Shown one piece after another: positions 55,509 through 64,000 of a stretch of DNA of 64,000 bases. The notes under the pieces are model-generated. The model was not told the origin of the DNA and searched no databases. It saw only the letters and a program-made list of their open reading frames with translations. The stretch comes from an uncultured Hyphomicrobiales bacterium (GTDB lineage: Bacteria; Pseudomonadota; Alphaproteobacteria; Rhizobiales; Beijerinckiaceae). Location of the stretch: assembly GCA_903902915.1 (NCBI GenBank), contig CAIUWR010000095.1:99296-163295 (forward strand), given 5' to 3'. Every line of letters starts with the position of its first letter. Within the stretch, counting starts at the first letter, position 1. The translations under genes and the position numbers were made by a program.

Positions 55509-56528
55509 ATGTCGTTTCGCACATCGGCGCTCATCGGCGCCACTTTGTTCGTCGCCGCCTCGCCCGCTCTCGCCCAGCAGGGCGAGACCATGCCGCGCGT
55601 TCTCACCGTCTATGTGGCGGGTACGGCGGGCGGGGGCATAGACCTTTATGCGCGCATGTTGGGTCGCTATATCGGCAAATATATTCCCGGCAACCCTGTG
55701 GTGAATGTGCAGGACATGCCAGGCGCCGGCGGCATCCGCGCCGCCAATTTCATCGCCGACGCGGCGCCCAAGGATGGCGGGGCGCTGGGCACTTTCCCCG
55801 GCGGGCCTTTGGCCGAGCCGCTCGTGGGCCTGCGCAATCCGGGCTATGACATGAGCCAGTTCCAGTGGATCGGCGCCATAAGCCGCGACGTCAGCCTTTG
55901 CATTTCCTGGGGGCCGACCGCCTTCAAGACCATCGAGGATGCGCGCAAGAACGAGATGATCGTGGCGGGCACGGGCGCGGGCTCGGAGACCGACACGATC
56001 CCTCTCATTCTGAACGATGTGCTGAAGACGAAATTCCGCGTCGTGACCGGCTATCTGGGCACGAAGGAAACCATCATGGCCATCGAGAATGGCGAGGCCC
56101 ATGGCCGCTGCGGCCTCACCTATTCGTCGCTGAAGGCGTCCCGGCCAGACTGGCTGAGCGACAAGAAGATCAACGTCATCTTGCAGATGGGGCTGGAGAA
56201 AAGTCCCGAACTGCCCGATGTGCCGCTCGCCAGCGACCTGCTGGGGCCTGAAGACAAGCAGGTTCTGGAGCTCGTGACCATGGGCACGGCGGTGGGCCGT
56301 CCCTTCGCGGCGCCTCCGGGCACGCCGCCCGCACGGGTGGAAATTCTGCGCCGCGCCTTCGACGCCGCCATGAAGGATCCCGCCTTGCTGGAAGAGGGCC
56401 GCACCATCCAGGCGGAAATCTCGCCGACGTCCGGCGAGGAGGTGCAAAAGATCATCACCCGGCTCTACGCCACGCCCAAACCTGTGGTCGACCGTGCGAA
56501 GAAGCTTCTGGAGCCGTCAGCGAAATAG
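55509..56528 (+). CDS. tripartite tricarboxylate transporter (Bug) binding protein, copy 2
   Basis: A 339-residue Bug-family binding protein with a signal ending SPALAQ. TVYVAGTAGGGIDLYARML and VQDMPGAGGIRAANFIAD are the ligand-site loops, and LGTKETIMAIENGEAHGRCG is close to the equivalent part of copy 1. The two copies are clear paralogs. No TctA or TctB gene is adjacent. It follows the cupin gene by 20 bp and is convergent with the 2-hydroxyacid oxidase, which could use an imported hydroxy acid. Confidence 0.87.
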   Translation: MSFRTSALIGATLFVAASPALAQQGETMPRVLTVYVAGTAGGGIDLYARMLGRYIGKYIPGNPVVNVQDMPGAGGIRAANFIADAAPKDGGALGTFPGGPLAEPLVGLRNPGYDMSQFQWIGAISRDVSLCISWGPTAFKTIEDARKNEMIVAGTGAGSETDTIPLILNDVLKTKFRVVTGYLGTKETIMAIENGEAHGRCGLTYSSLKASRPDWLSDKKINVILQMGLEKSPELPDVPLASDLLGPEDKQVLELVTMGTAVGRPFAAPPGTPPARVEILRRAFDAAMKDPALLEEGRTIQAEISPTSGEEVQKIITRLYATPKPVVDRAKKLLEPSAK

Positions 56529-56539
56529 TGGACTGGCGC

Positions 56540-57805
56540 TCAGCGTCCGCCCACCGGGCCCATCCACACCGCGCGCGGGCCAATCTCCGCCACGCTGCGG
56601 CAGCCGGTGAAGCCCATGGAGGTGTCCAGCTCCTTGCGCAGCAGGGTCAGCGCATGTTCGACGCCCGCAGCGCCCGCCACGGACGCGCCATACAGCGCGC
56701 AGCGGCCGCTGAGCACCGCCTTTGCGCCCAGCGCCAGCGCCTTCAGCACATCGCTGCCCCGGCGTATTCCGCTGTCGATGATGATGTCGGTCTTGCCGCC
56801 GACCTCCGCCACGATTTCGGGCAGGATCTCGATGGGCGATACGGCGCCGTCGAGATTGCGCCCGCCATGGTTGGAGAGGATGACGGCGTCCACGCCCATC
56901 GCCGCCGCGCGCACGGCGTCCTCCGGCAGGTTTACGCCCTTGATCATCAAGGGGCCTTTCCACATGTCGCGCAGGCGGGCGAGATCATCCCAGGTGAGAT
57001 TGTCGCCCTGCATGGTGCGCGCGCTGGAGCCTATGGCGCCCGCCGCCCGTCCCTGCGACCCTTCCGGGAAATGAACGGGGCGCGGCATGCCCACGGTGCG
57101 CAGATAGGGCAGCATGACCTCGATCAGCCAGCGCGGATGCAGGGCCACATCCATCACGATGCTCGGGTTGAAATGGAAGGGGCTCGAGAAGCCGTTGCGC
57201 TTGTTATATTCGCGGATCGGCGACACGGCGGTGTCCGTGGTGAGGATCAGCGCCTCGAAACCTGCGTCCTGCGCGCGCTTGACCAGAGCGTGAGACAGTT
57301 CGCGCTCGCGCCACATGTAGAGCTGGAACCAGTTGCGGCCATTCTCGACAGTGGCGATGCGCTCGATGGAGGTGAGCGAGGGGGTGGCCAGCGTGAAAGG
57401 AACGCCAAAGCGCGCCGCGGCGCGCGCGACCTCCAGTTCCCCCTCATACCAGGTGAGGCCCGCCGCGCCGGTCGGGGCGATGGCCAGCGGCATGGCCATG
57501 GGCTTGCCGAACAGTTCCATGCGGGTGCTGCGGGTCGAGACGTCCACCAGCGCCTTGTTGCGCAGCTTGATGCGGCGGAAGGCTGCGCGGTTTTCGTTGA
57601 GGCTCACCTCGTCCTCCGAGCCGCGCTCGAAGAATTCGAACACGCCCTTGGGCAGGCGCTTGCGCGAGGCCTCGCGCAGGTCGGCGATGTTGAGATAGCG
57701 CGCGGCGAGTTTGGCGGCGAGGCGGGCGTCGCTCGCCAAGGGCGCCGTCGCGACCGGCATGGCTCCAGCCGTAGTGGCTCCGCTGGTTGTCGCTGTTCCG
57801 CTCAT
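56540..57805 (-). CDS. FMN-dependent alpha-hydroxyacid oxidase/dehydrogenase
   Basis: A 421-residue enzyme of the lactate/glycolate oxidase fold. FFERGSEDEVSL and APTGAAGLTWYEGE shape the FMN site, and VILSNHGGRNLDGA holds the catalytic His and Arg. It oxidises an L-2-hydroxyacid such as lactate, mandelate or glycolate to the oxo acid; the substrate is not set by these motifs. It has an Ala/Thr-rich N-terminal extension of about 25 residues. It is convergent with Bug copy 2, 11 bp apart. Confidence 0.88.
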   Translation of the reverse strand: MSGTATTSGATTAGAMPVATAPLASDARLAAKLAARYLNIADLREASRKRLPKGVFEFFERGSEDEVSLNENRAAFRRIKLRNKALVDVSTRSTRMELFGKPMAMPLAIAPTGAAGLTWYEGELEVARAAARFGVPFTLATPSLTSIERIATVENGRNWFQLYMWRERELSHALVKRAQDAGFEALILTTDTAVSPIREYNKRNGFSSPFHFNPSIVMDVALHPRWLIEVMLPYLRTVGMPRPVHFPEGSQGRAAGAIGSSARTMQGDNLTWDDLARLRDMWKGPLMIKGVNLPEDAVRAAAMGVDAVILSNHGGRNLDGAVSPIEILPEIVAEVGGKTDIIIDSGIRRGSDVLKALALGAKAVLSGRCALYGASVAGAAGVEHALTLLRKELDTSMGFTGCRSVAEIGPRAVWMGPVGGR

Positions 57806-58140
57806 GGCCTCGTCCTCCCGTTTGAGGCAATGAGTTTAGCGTGTTTGGGCCAAGCTCGGCAAATGGGCGCTTGACTCCGCTCCGCCGCAAACGACGACCC
57901 TTGCGACGGCGCGCCAGTTGGGGTCAGGCGGTCGCGTGCCGGTCGGCAGTGGGCGGCGTCCAGCCGACGAGGGCTCTGCTGCAGGCCGCCGTGTTTCGGC
58001 CGCCGCGGTAAGGGAACTCGACACGCCGGACCTTTGCTATCCTGCTTTGCATCTTGCGTCCGGGGCCGGGCCGAACCATATACTCGCCCGAGACATTGCG
58101 GCCGCGCCGATTTCCGGGCGGGCGCGGAGGTGGGCTCCAG
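57806..58140. other. divergent intergenic region
   Basis: 335 bp between the divergent hydroxyacid oxidase and DnaJ-like genes. It is GC-rich and holds no convincing gene. A GGAGGTGG ribosome site for the DnaJ-like gene lies at its right end. Promoters for both genes should be here, but no clear consensus was found. Confidence 0.6.
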
Positions 58141-59085
58141 ATGCGTGATCCATATACGGTGCTCGGCGTCCCGAAATCGGCCGGGGCCGACGAGATCAAG
58201 AAGGCCTTCCGGGGGCTGGCGAAGAAATTCCACCCGGATCAGAACAAGACCGACCCCAAGGCCAAGGAGAAGTTCTCCGAGGCCAATTCCGCCTATGAAA
58301 TTCTGGGCGACGAGAAAAAGCGCGCCCAGTTCGACCGGGGCGAGATCGACGCCGAGGGCAAGCCGCGCTTCCAGGGCTTCGACGGCTTCGGGGGGCGCAG
58401 GCGTCCCCAGCCTGGCGCGCAGGAATATGAGCACAATTTCAGCGGTGGCGGGGCGGGTGGCCCGCGCGGGGGCGCCGGTTTTGATCCGTCCGACATTTTC
58501 GCTGACCTGTTTGGTGGCGGCCGGGCGCGCGGGCGCACGCGCGCCGCTCCAAAAGGTGAGGATATTCAAGGCGTCGTCACCGTTTCTCTGGCGGAGGCCG
58601 CGAAGGGCGCCAGCGCGCGCGTCGCCTTGTCCACCGGACGCACCCTCGATGTGACGATCCCCGCCGGGATTGAGGATGGCAAGCAGATCAGGCTGAAGGG
58701 TCAGGGCGCTCCCGGGCCGATGGGCGGAGAGCCCGGCGACGCCATGATCACCGTGCGCATCGCCAAACATCCGTTTTTCAAGGTGGAGGGCCGTGATCTG
58801 CGGCTTGATCTGCCGATCGCCCTCTATGAGGCGGTGCTGGGCGGCAAGGTGCAGGTTCCCACCCTTGGGGGCGCGGTGGAGATGAACCTGCCGCCGGGAA
58901 CCAATTCGGGCCGCACTCTGCGCCTGCGCGGCAAAGGCCTGCCAGCCTCGGGCGCGTCTGCGGCGGGCGATCTGCTGGTGACCCTGCGGGTCACCTTGCC
59001 CGAAAAGACCGATCCGGAATTCGAAGGGCTCATGCGCAAGTGGCAGAGCACGAATTCCTATGATCCGCGCAAGGATATGATCTGA
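58141..59085 (+). CDS. cbpA: CbpA-type DnaJ co-chaperone
   Basis: A 314-residue J-protein. The J domain (about 1-70) has the HPD triad at residues 31-33, followed by a Gly/Phe-rich linker (about 75-130, GFGG and [10 protein letters not shown]). C-terminal peptide-binding domains have [19 protein letters not shown] and [19 protein letters not shown]. The zinc-finger cysteine repeats of DnaJ are absent, so it is the CbpA class. It stimulates DnaK. ATG 58141 has a GGAGGTGG site about 8 bases upstream; the frame stays open upstream without meaning. Confidence 0.9.
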   Translation: MRDPYTVLGVPKSAGADEIKKAFRGLAKKFHPDQNKTDPKAKEKFSEANSAYEILGDEKKRAQFDRGEIDAEGKPRFQGFDGFGGRRRPQPGAQEYEHNFSGGGAGGPRGGAGFDPSDIFADLFGGGRARGRTRAAPKGEDIQGVVTVSLAEAAKGASARVALSTGRTLDVTIPAGIEDGKQIRLKGQGAPGPMGGEPGDAMITVRIAKHPFFKVEGRDLRLDLPIALYEAVLGGKVQVPTLGGAVEMNLPPGTNSGRTLRLRGKGLPASGASAAGDLLVTLRVTLPEKTDPEFEGLMRKWQSTNSYDPRKDMI

Positions 59086-59128
59086 AGTCGGTGGGCGGCG
59101 CTACGCGGGTTGCGTCGCCCGCGTCGCC

Positions 59129-61294
59129 TCATTCGGCAGCAGGCCGCTCCTTCTGCGCATAGCCCAGCCGCGCGTTCAGCTCTTCCAGAATCTGCACGGC
59201 GGCTTCCGCGATCACTGTGCCGGGCGGGAAGATGGCGGAGGCGCCACTGTCGCGCAGCTCGTCCATGTCCTGCGGGGGGATCACGCCGCCCACCACGATC
59301 ATGATGTCGTCGCGCCCCGCCTCGCGCAGCGCCGCCTTCACCTGTGGCACCAGCGTCAGATGACCGGCGGCCAGCGATGACACGCCGATCACATGCACAT
59401 TGTTGTCCACAGCCTGCTTCACCGCCTCTTCCGGCGTGGCGAAGAGGGGGCCGATGTCCACGTCGAAACCCAGATCGGAGAAGGCGGAGGAAATCACCTT
59501 CTGCCCGCGATCATGGCCGTCCTGTCCCACCTTCGCCACGAGAATGCGCGGCTTGCGGCCCTCGTTCTCCACAAAGGCGCGGGTCATGTCGGAGACGCGG
59601 TTGATGATCGGCGAGTCGGGTCCAGCTTCCTTGGCGTAGACGCCGCGAATGGAGCCGATGGTCGCGACATGGCGGTTGAAGACCTTTTCCAGCGCCAGCG
59701 AAATCTCGCCCACGGTCGCCTTGGCGCGCGCGGCCGCGATGGATAGCGCGAGCAGATTGCCCTGCGCGCGGGCGCCGTCGCTCAACGCTTTCAAGGCCCG
59801 CTGCGCGGCGGCTTCATCACGTTCCGCGCGCAGGCGCTTCAGCTTTTCGATCTGCTGGGCGCGCACGGAGGAATTGTCGACCTTCAGCACGTCGATGGGC
59901 TTCTCGCCCTGCGGCTTGAACTTGTTGACGCCGATGACGGCCTGTCGCCCGCTGTCGATGCGCGCCTGCGCTTTTGCGGCGGCCTCCTCGATGCGCAGCT
60001 TGGGAATGCCCGCGTCGATGGCCTTGGCCATGCCGCCGAGGCGCTCGACTTCCTCGATATGCGACCAGGCGCGCTCGGCCAGATCCTGCGTCAGGCGCTC
60101 CACATAATAAGAGCCGCCCCAGGGGTCGATGACGCGCGTGGTGCCGCTCTCCTGTTGCAAAAACAGCTGCGTGTTGCGCGCGATGCGGGCGGAGAAATCC
60201 GTGGGGAGCGCGAGGGCTTCGTCCAGCGCGTTGGTGTGCAGGCTCTGCGTGTGGCCCTGCGTGGCGGCCATGGCCTCGATGGTGGTGCGCGTCACGTTGT
60301 TGAACACGTCCTGCGCGGTGAGCGACCAGCCGGAGGTCTGGCAATGGGTGCGCAAAGGCAGGCTCTTTTCGGATTTAGGCTCGAACTGCTTCACCAGCCG
60401 CGCCCACAAAAGCCGTGCGGCGCGCAGCTTGGCGACCTCCATGAAGAAGTTCATGCCCACCGCCCAGAAGAAGGACAGGCGCGGCGCGAATTGATCCACC
60501 GTCAGTCCCGCCGCGATTCCGGCGCGGATATATTCGACGCCATCGGCCAGCGTATAGGCGAGCTCCAGATCCTGCGTCGCGCCCGCCTCCTGCATGTGAT
60601 AGCCGGAAATCGAAATCGAATTGAACTTCGGCATATTTTGCGAGGTATAGGCGAAAATGTCGGAGATGATGCGCATGGAATCCTTGGGCGGATAGATATA
60701 GGTGTTGCGCACCATGAATTCTTTGAGAATGTCGTTCTGGATCGTGCCCGAGAGCTTGTCCTGCGACACGCCCTGTTCTTCCGCCGCCACGATATAAAGC
60801 GCCAGCACCGGCAGCACGGCGCCGTTCATGGTCATCGACACGCTCATCTGGTCGAGCGGAATGCCGGAAAAGAGCGTGCGCATGTCATAGATGGAATCAA
60901 TCGCCACGCCCGCCATGCCGACGTCGCCAGCGACGCGCGGATGATCGGAATCATAGCCGCGATGGGTGGCCAGATCGAAGGCGACGGAAAGGCCCTTCTG
61001 CCCCGCCGCCAGATTGCGCCGATAGAAGGCGTTGGAATCCTCAGCCGTGGAGAAGCCCGCATATTGGCGCACGGTCCAGGGCTGGTTCACATACATGGTG
61101 GGGTAGGGGCCGCGCACGAAGGGCGGCAGGCCCGGATAGCTGTCGATGAAGTCGATGTCCGCAATGTCCGCCGCGTCATAGATCGCCTTCACGGGGATCT
61201 CCTCGGGCGTCAACCAGGGCTCGTCGCCAAGGGGCGGAACGGGCGTGGCTGCCTGCGCGAAGGCGAGCGTGGAGAAATCGGGGATGCGCGACAT
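59129..61294 (-). CDS. mutB: methylmalonyl-CoA mutase large subunit
   Basis: A 721-residue coenzyme B12-dependent mutase (also called scpA/mcmA2). The substrate-binding TIM barrel opens near [20 protein letters not shown]. The C-terminal B12 domain has DGHDRG near residue 590 (the His that ligates cobalt), [13 protein letters not shown] and GGVIPPQD. It interconverts methylmalonyl-CoA and succinyl-CoA for propionate use or the ethylmalonyl-CoA route. It is separated from mutA by a small secreted-protein gene and a repeat, although it is in the same direction. Confidence 0.96.
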   Translation of the reverse strand: MSRIPDFSTLAFAQAATPVPPLGDEPWLTPEEIPVKAIYDAADIADIDFIDSYPGLPPFVRGPYPTMYVNQPWTVRQYAGFSTAEDSNAFYRRNLAAGQKGLSVAFDLATHRGYDSDHPRVAGDVGMAGVAIDSIYDMRTLFSGIPLDQMSVSMTMNGAVLPVLALYIVAAEEQGVSQDKLSGTIQNDILKEFMVRNTYIYPPKDSMRIISDIFAYTSQNMPKFNSISISGYHMQEAGATQDLELAYTLADGVEYIRAGIAAGLTVDQFAPRLSFFWAVGMNFFMEVAKLRAARLLWARLVKQFEPKSEKSLPLRTHCQTSGWSLTAQDVFNNVTRTTIEAMAATQGHTQSLHTNALDEALALPTDFSARIARNTQLFLQQESGTTRVIDPWGGSYYVERLTQDLAERAWSHIEEVERLGGMAKAIDAGIPKLRIEEAAAKAQARIDSGRQAVIGVNKFKPQGEKPIDVLKVDNSSVRAQQIEKLKRLRAERDEAAAQRALKALSDGARAQGNLLALSIAAARAKATVGEISLALEKVFNRHVATIGSIRGVYAKEAGPDSPIINRVSDMTRAFVENEGRKPRILVAKVGQDGHDRGQKVISSAFSDLGFDVDIGPLFATPEEAVKQAVDNNVHVIGVSSLAAGHLTLVPQVKAALREAGRDDIMIVVGGVIPPQDMDELRDSGASAIFPPGTVIAEAAVQILEELNARLGYAQKERPAAE

Positions 61295-61412
61295 GGCGGG
61301 CTCGCTGAGACGGAATATCGCCCGTTTATAAACCCTACGCGCTCAAGCGGCCATTGGTCCTTGGAGCAATATCGGATCATGCTGCAACGAGCCGCGCCAT
61401 GTCAGGAGCGCG

Positions 61413-61526
61413 AAACCGGGAGGGGCGACGTCTCGTCGCCCCGGTTCCTCAGTGCGCATCGGTGGAGCACGTAAATCATGGCTGAGTTTGTGGGGCGGGG
61501 ACGACGAGGACGTCGTCCCTCCCGGT
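61413..61526. repeat. multi-hairpin intergenic repeat, copy 3 (two hairpins)
   Basis: Shorter relative of copies 1 and 2. Perfect hairpins are 61422-61430/61434-61442 (GGGGCGACG, loop TCT) and 61498-61506/61511-61519 (GGGACGACG, loop AGGA), bounded by CCGGGAGG-type inverted ends. The middle 55 bp is unrelated. A sequence resembling the left end of copy 2 (GATCATGCTGCAACGAGCC) lies at 61375-61393. It lies upstream of mutB, in the gap before the small secreted-protein gene. Confidence 0.8.
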
Positions 61527-61543
61527 GGCGCCACGGCCTGCGC

Positions 61544-61921
61544 TCACTCCCGCCGCTCCGCCACCCAGCGTCCCGCGCATTGCTTGGACGGCGCGCGCCA
61601 CGTGCCCGAACCCGTGCCTGTCCCCAGCGATCCATAGGCGGCTAGCACATCGGCGCCGTTCATGACCCGCACCGCCACGCGCCCGCGCGGGTCCACCCTG
61701 CCGGAGGCTGTGGCCATGGCGTCGGCCATTTCGATGCGCCCGTCGCGGATGCCCAGCGACAGGCGGGAGGCCCGGTCGCAGACGCCTTGTTCGGTGATCA
61801 CCATGACCGACCAGCGTCCATCAAAAGCGCGTGGCGAGGCGCCGCGCCTCGTGGCGGCTTCGGCGACGCTCGCCACGCTCAGGCACGCCATGGCGGCGAC
61901 CGTCAGGGACCATGCTTTCAT
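61544..61921 (-). CDS. small secreted protein
   Basis: A 125-residue exported protein. The signal peptide (about 22 residues) runs from MKAWSLTVAAMACLSVASV and ends AEAA. The mature part has FDGRWSVMVITEQGVCDRA near 35-53 and SGTWRAPSKQCAGRW near the end, with two cysteines likely to pair. This WSV-x-I-x-T-x-G-x-C pattern is common in small Hyphomicrobiales envelope proteins of unknown function. GAGGAG lies 7 bases before ATG 61921. It sits between mutA and mutB and in the same direction. Confidence 0.75.
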   Translation of the reverse strand: MKAWSLTVAAMACLSVASVAEAATRRGASPRAFDGRWSVMVITEQGVCDRASRLSLGIRDGRIEMADAMATASGRVDPRGRVAVRVMNGADVLAAYGSLGTGTGSGTWRAPSKQCAGRWVAERRE

Positions 61922-61938
61922 CAACGCGCTCCTCGCTG

Positions 61939-63771
61939 TCAGGCGAGCCGCAGCGCCTCGTCCAGCACCGCGACGACATCGCACCCGGCGAAGATGAAGC
62001 CGGAGACGCCCGCCTCTTTCCATGCGGCCTCGGCGACGCCGGGCCGACCAGCGAGGTAGATATGGCGCGCGCCCGCCTTGACCAGCGCCCGCGCCGCTTT
62101 TTGCCCCCACTCTTCGTAGAGGGGGTCCGCCGAACAGATACAGGCGAAGGCGGCGCCGGAGATCTTGAAAGCTGCGGCGAGGCTCGCCTCATCGGCGAAG
62201 CCCTCGTTGCCCGGCGCCAGCACGCCGCCCGCCTCGAAGAAGTTCTTGGCGAACATGGACCGCGCCGTGAAGGCGGCGATGGGGCCGAGATTGGCGAGGA
62301 AGACGCTGCGGCGCAAGCCCGTTTGCGCCGCTTCCGCATCGGCCCGGTCGCGCAGGGCCTCGAAGGCTTCGGCGTCGCGATGCAGGCTTAGCGCGGGCAG
62401 GGCGATGGGTTGGGCGGGGGCGGGCTGGGGCGCTGGCATGGGCGCCAGCACCTCCACGGGCGCCTCGGCCACGTTGGGGAACTCGCTCGCGCCGGTGATC
62501 GGATCCTTGCGGCGGGCGATGGCGCGGGCGCGCTCCGCCTGCGTCGCGGCGATCTTGCTCTGGACGGCGCCGGAGGCGAGCGCGCCATAAAGCCCGCCCG
62601 CCCGTTCGGTCTCCTGCACCAGCGTCCACGCCTTTTCGCACAGCGCGTCGGTCAGGGCCTCGAAGGCGCCAGAGCCTGCGGCGGGGTCGGACACCCGGCC
62701 AAGGTTCGCCTCCTCCAGCAGCACCGCTTGGGAGTTGCGGGCGATGCGGCGGGCGAAATCGTCGGGCAGCCCCAGCGCCTGGGTGAAGGGCAGCACGCTC
62801 ACCGCATCCGCCCCGCCAAGCCCGGCCGAGAAACAGGCCACCGTGGCGCGCAGAATGTTCACCCAGGGGTCGCGGCGGCCCATCATGCGCATGGAGGTTT
62901 CCGCATGGATATGGATGGGCTCTGGCGTCAGGCCGCAACCCTCCTCCACGCGCGCCCAAAGGCGCCGCAAGGCGCGCAGCTTGGCGACGCCCAGAATCTC
63001 GTCCGCGTCCGCGCTGACCCGAAAGCCGATCATGCCGCGCGCTTGCGCCAGACCCACGCCCGCGCCTTCCAGCGCGCGCAGATAGGCCAGCGCGCTGGCG
63101 GTCACGAAGGCCAGCTCCTGCGCCTCGGAGGCGCCGGCGCCATGGGCGAGACGGCCATCGGCGACGAAGGCCCGCCCGCCGAGGCTTCTGGCGAATGCGA
63201 CGCTGGCGGGGGCCATGGCGGCCCAGTCCGCAGCGGCGCCGCCTTGCAGGGCCATCTGGCCGAGGGGATCATGGCCGAAGGTCACGGTGGCGGGATCGGC
63301 GCCCGCTTGGCCCAGCAGATCGCGCAGGCGCAGGGCGGCGTCTTGCGCTTGCGGGCCAAGGTCGATCTCGATGGTCAGGCCCACGTCGAGCGCCACGCCC
63401 TCCAGCGCCGTGTCGAGCGCCGCGCGATCCGCAGGCAGGCCGAAGCCATAGGCGCCCACCGCGCCCTTAAAGACCAGATGCAGGCCGGTGGCGCCGTTCT
63501 CCAGATCCTCCAGCGCCTGCTTGTTGGCGGCGGCGGGGTCTGGATGATCCACCCGCGCCAGCCGCGCCCAGCCAGCGCCGCTGGCCTTCACGGCGCGCGG
63601 GCGCTCCTCGGTCAGGCGGGCGTAGAGGGGGGAAATGGCGATGGCGTCATAACTGCGGCCCTGCAGTCGCTCGAAGGGCGCGCCCTTGAGCACGGCGTCC
63701 ACCCGCGCCCGCCATTGCTGCTCGGTGGCGGGAGGGAAGGCGTCGGCGAAGGAGATGGGCTGGTCTGACAT
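61939..63771 (-). CDS. mutA: methylmalonyl-CoA mutase small subunit
   Basis: A 610-residue subunit homologous to MutB but without the cobalamin His motif (no DxHxxG in the C-terminal domain), as expected for the non-catalytic partner. ETSMRMMGRRDPWVNILRAT near 320-339 and AGSGAFEALTDALCEKAW are typical. The long Pro/Ala-rich linker (about 485-520) separates the barrel from the degenerate B12-type domain. ATG 63771 matches the family N-terminus. The upstream 90 bp runs into an IS66-like element end. Confidence 0.92.
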   Translation of the reverse strand: MSDQPISFADAFPPATEQQWRARVDAVLKGAPFERLQGRSYDAIAISPLYARLTEERPRAVKASGAGWARLARVDHPDPAAANKQALEDLENGATGLHLVFKGAVGAYGFGLPADRAALDTALEGVALDVGLTIEIDLGPQAQDAALRLRDLLGQAGADPATVTFGHDPLGQMALQGGAAADWAAMAPASVAFARSLGGRAFVADGRLAHGAGASEAQELAFVTASALAYLRALEGAGVGLAQARGMIGFRVSADADEILGVAKLRALRRLWARVEEGCGLTPEPIHIHAETSMRMMGRRDPWVNILRATVACFSAGLGGADAVSVLPFTQALGLPDDFARRIARNSQAVLLEEANLGRVSDPAAGSGAFEALTDALCEKAWTLVQETERAGGLYGALASGAVQSKIAATQAERARAIARRKDPITGASEFPNVAEAPVEVLAPMPAPQPAPAQPIALPALSLHRDAEAFEALRDRADAEAAQTGLRRSVFLANLGPIAAFTARSMFAKNFFEAGGVLAPGNEGFADEASLAAAFKISGAAFACICSADPLYEEWGQKAARALVKAGARHIYLAGRPGVAEAAWKEAGVSGFIFAGCDVVAVLDEALRLA

Positions 63772-63861
63772 GGGATGGTCCGAGTGAGGAGCACCTTTTC
63801 GCATGGCGCGGCCAGTCCCGCCACAGGCGGAAAGTCGTAGAGGGCTCAGTGTTGATCCAAC

Positions 63862-64000
63862 GTAGCCATGCGGCGAGGACCGCAGTCTACCGGGATGTAT
63901 CTCCGTTTTGGAGGTTCGCCTTTTATATGTTTGTTTTTCAGGCTGCCTGAGAGTGGATGATCGGGGCTTGCGGCTTCCAATGCCACGGGAGCAGTTCATC
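63862..64000 (-). mobile_element. IS66-like insertion sequence, right end
   Basis: Starts at GTAGCCATGCGGCGAGGACC (63862-63881) on the plus strand, which looks like an IS66-type terminal repeat (known ends start GTAAGCG). It continues past the tail of a transposase gene to the window edge. Only one end is visible, so the terminal repeat and target duplication cannot be confirmed. It lies 90 bp upstream of mutA and may have replaced or supplied its promoter. Confidence 0.55.
63938..64000 (-). CDS. IS66-family transposase, C-terminal fragment
   Basis: The last 20 codons of a transposase running in from beyond the window: DELLPWHWKPQAPIIHSQAA then TGA (63940-63938). The IDELLPW-type ending is characteristic of IS66 TnpC transposases. 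The rest lies outside, so intactness cannot be judged. Confidence 0.65.
   Translation of the reverse strand, partial: DELLPWHWKPQAPIIHSQAA

Overview
The window comes from a GC-rich alphaproteobacterium, most likely of the order Hyphomicrobiales (Rhizobiales). The signs are two tandem Rhizobiales-type porins, a NadQ-type NAD regulator, a liv operon with a DUF6867-like membrane protein, translationally coupled gene chains and propionate-type methylmalonyl-CoA mutase genes. I cannot name a genus. No rRNA, tRNA or CRISPR array is visible.

Region 1 (1-10126) is a form II aerobic carbon monoxide dehydrogenase-like cluster on the minus strand. The structural genes run coxS-coxL-coxM and end in a terminator. 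Next comes a hairpin-cluster repeat, then a maturation block: coxD (MoxR ATPase), coxE (VWA), two XdhC-family genes, a molybdopterin-binding protein and a MocA-like nucleotidyltransferase. CoxG and an NTF2-like protein lie upstream. CoxL carries AYRGAGR (form II), so the substrate may not be CO. A P1-family peptidase is cut by the left edge.

Region 2 (10349-16087) is a complete branched-chain amino-acid-type ABC transporter, livHMGF plus a small membrane protein and livK, closed by a terminator. A MetE-like methyltransferase and CcdA follow on the other strand.

Region 3 (about 18174-19983) is an AT-richer islet with a small unknown gene, a divergent dCTP-deaminase-like gene, an autotransporter barrel remnant and a very AT-rich spacer. 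It sits just before glyS, which has no glyQ beside it.

Region 4 (19984-34131) holds housekeeping genes (glyS, xseB, nadQ, an ECF sigma/anti-sigma pair, fabI, a histidine phosphatase, aroC, folP-folB-folK). Among them is one very large gene for a membrane-bound nonribosomal peptide synthetase with the layout of epsilon-poly-L-lysine synthetase.

Region 5 (34132-44154) has an MFS transporter, an HDAC-like deacetylase, an L,D-transpeptidase lipoprotein, stress and regulatory genes, and two paralogous porins with duplicated upstream blocks and terminators.

Region 6 (44155-58140) is mixed metabolism and repair: tyrosine phosphatase, YfbR-like HD hydrolase, tag, ygfZ, pyrC, NUDIX, pdxH and an M3 peptidase. 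It also has two orphan tripartite-tricarboxylate (Bug) binding proteins, one of them behind a cupin gene, and an FMN-dependent 2-hydroxyacid oxidase.

Region 7 (58141-64000) has a CbpA-type co-chaperone and both methylmalonyl-CoA mutase subunits, separated by a small secreted protein and a repeat. The tail of an IS66-like element lies at the right edge.

Two families of structured intergenic repeats stand out: multi-hairpin clusters with covarying stems (three loci, all between co-directional genes) and paired REP-like units (two loci, both between convergent genes).
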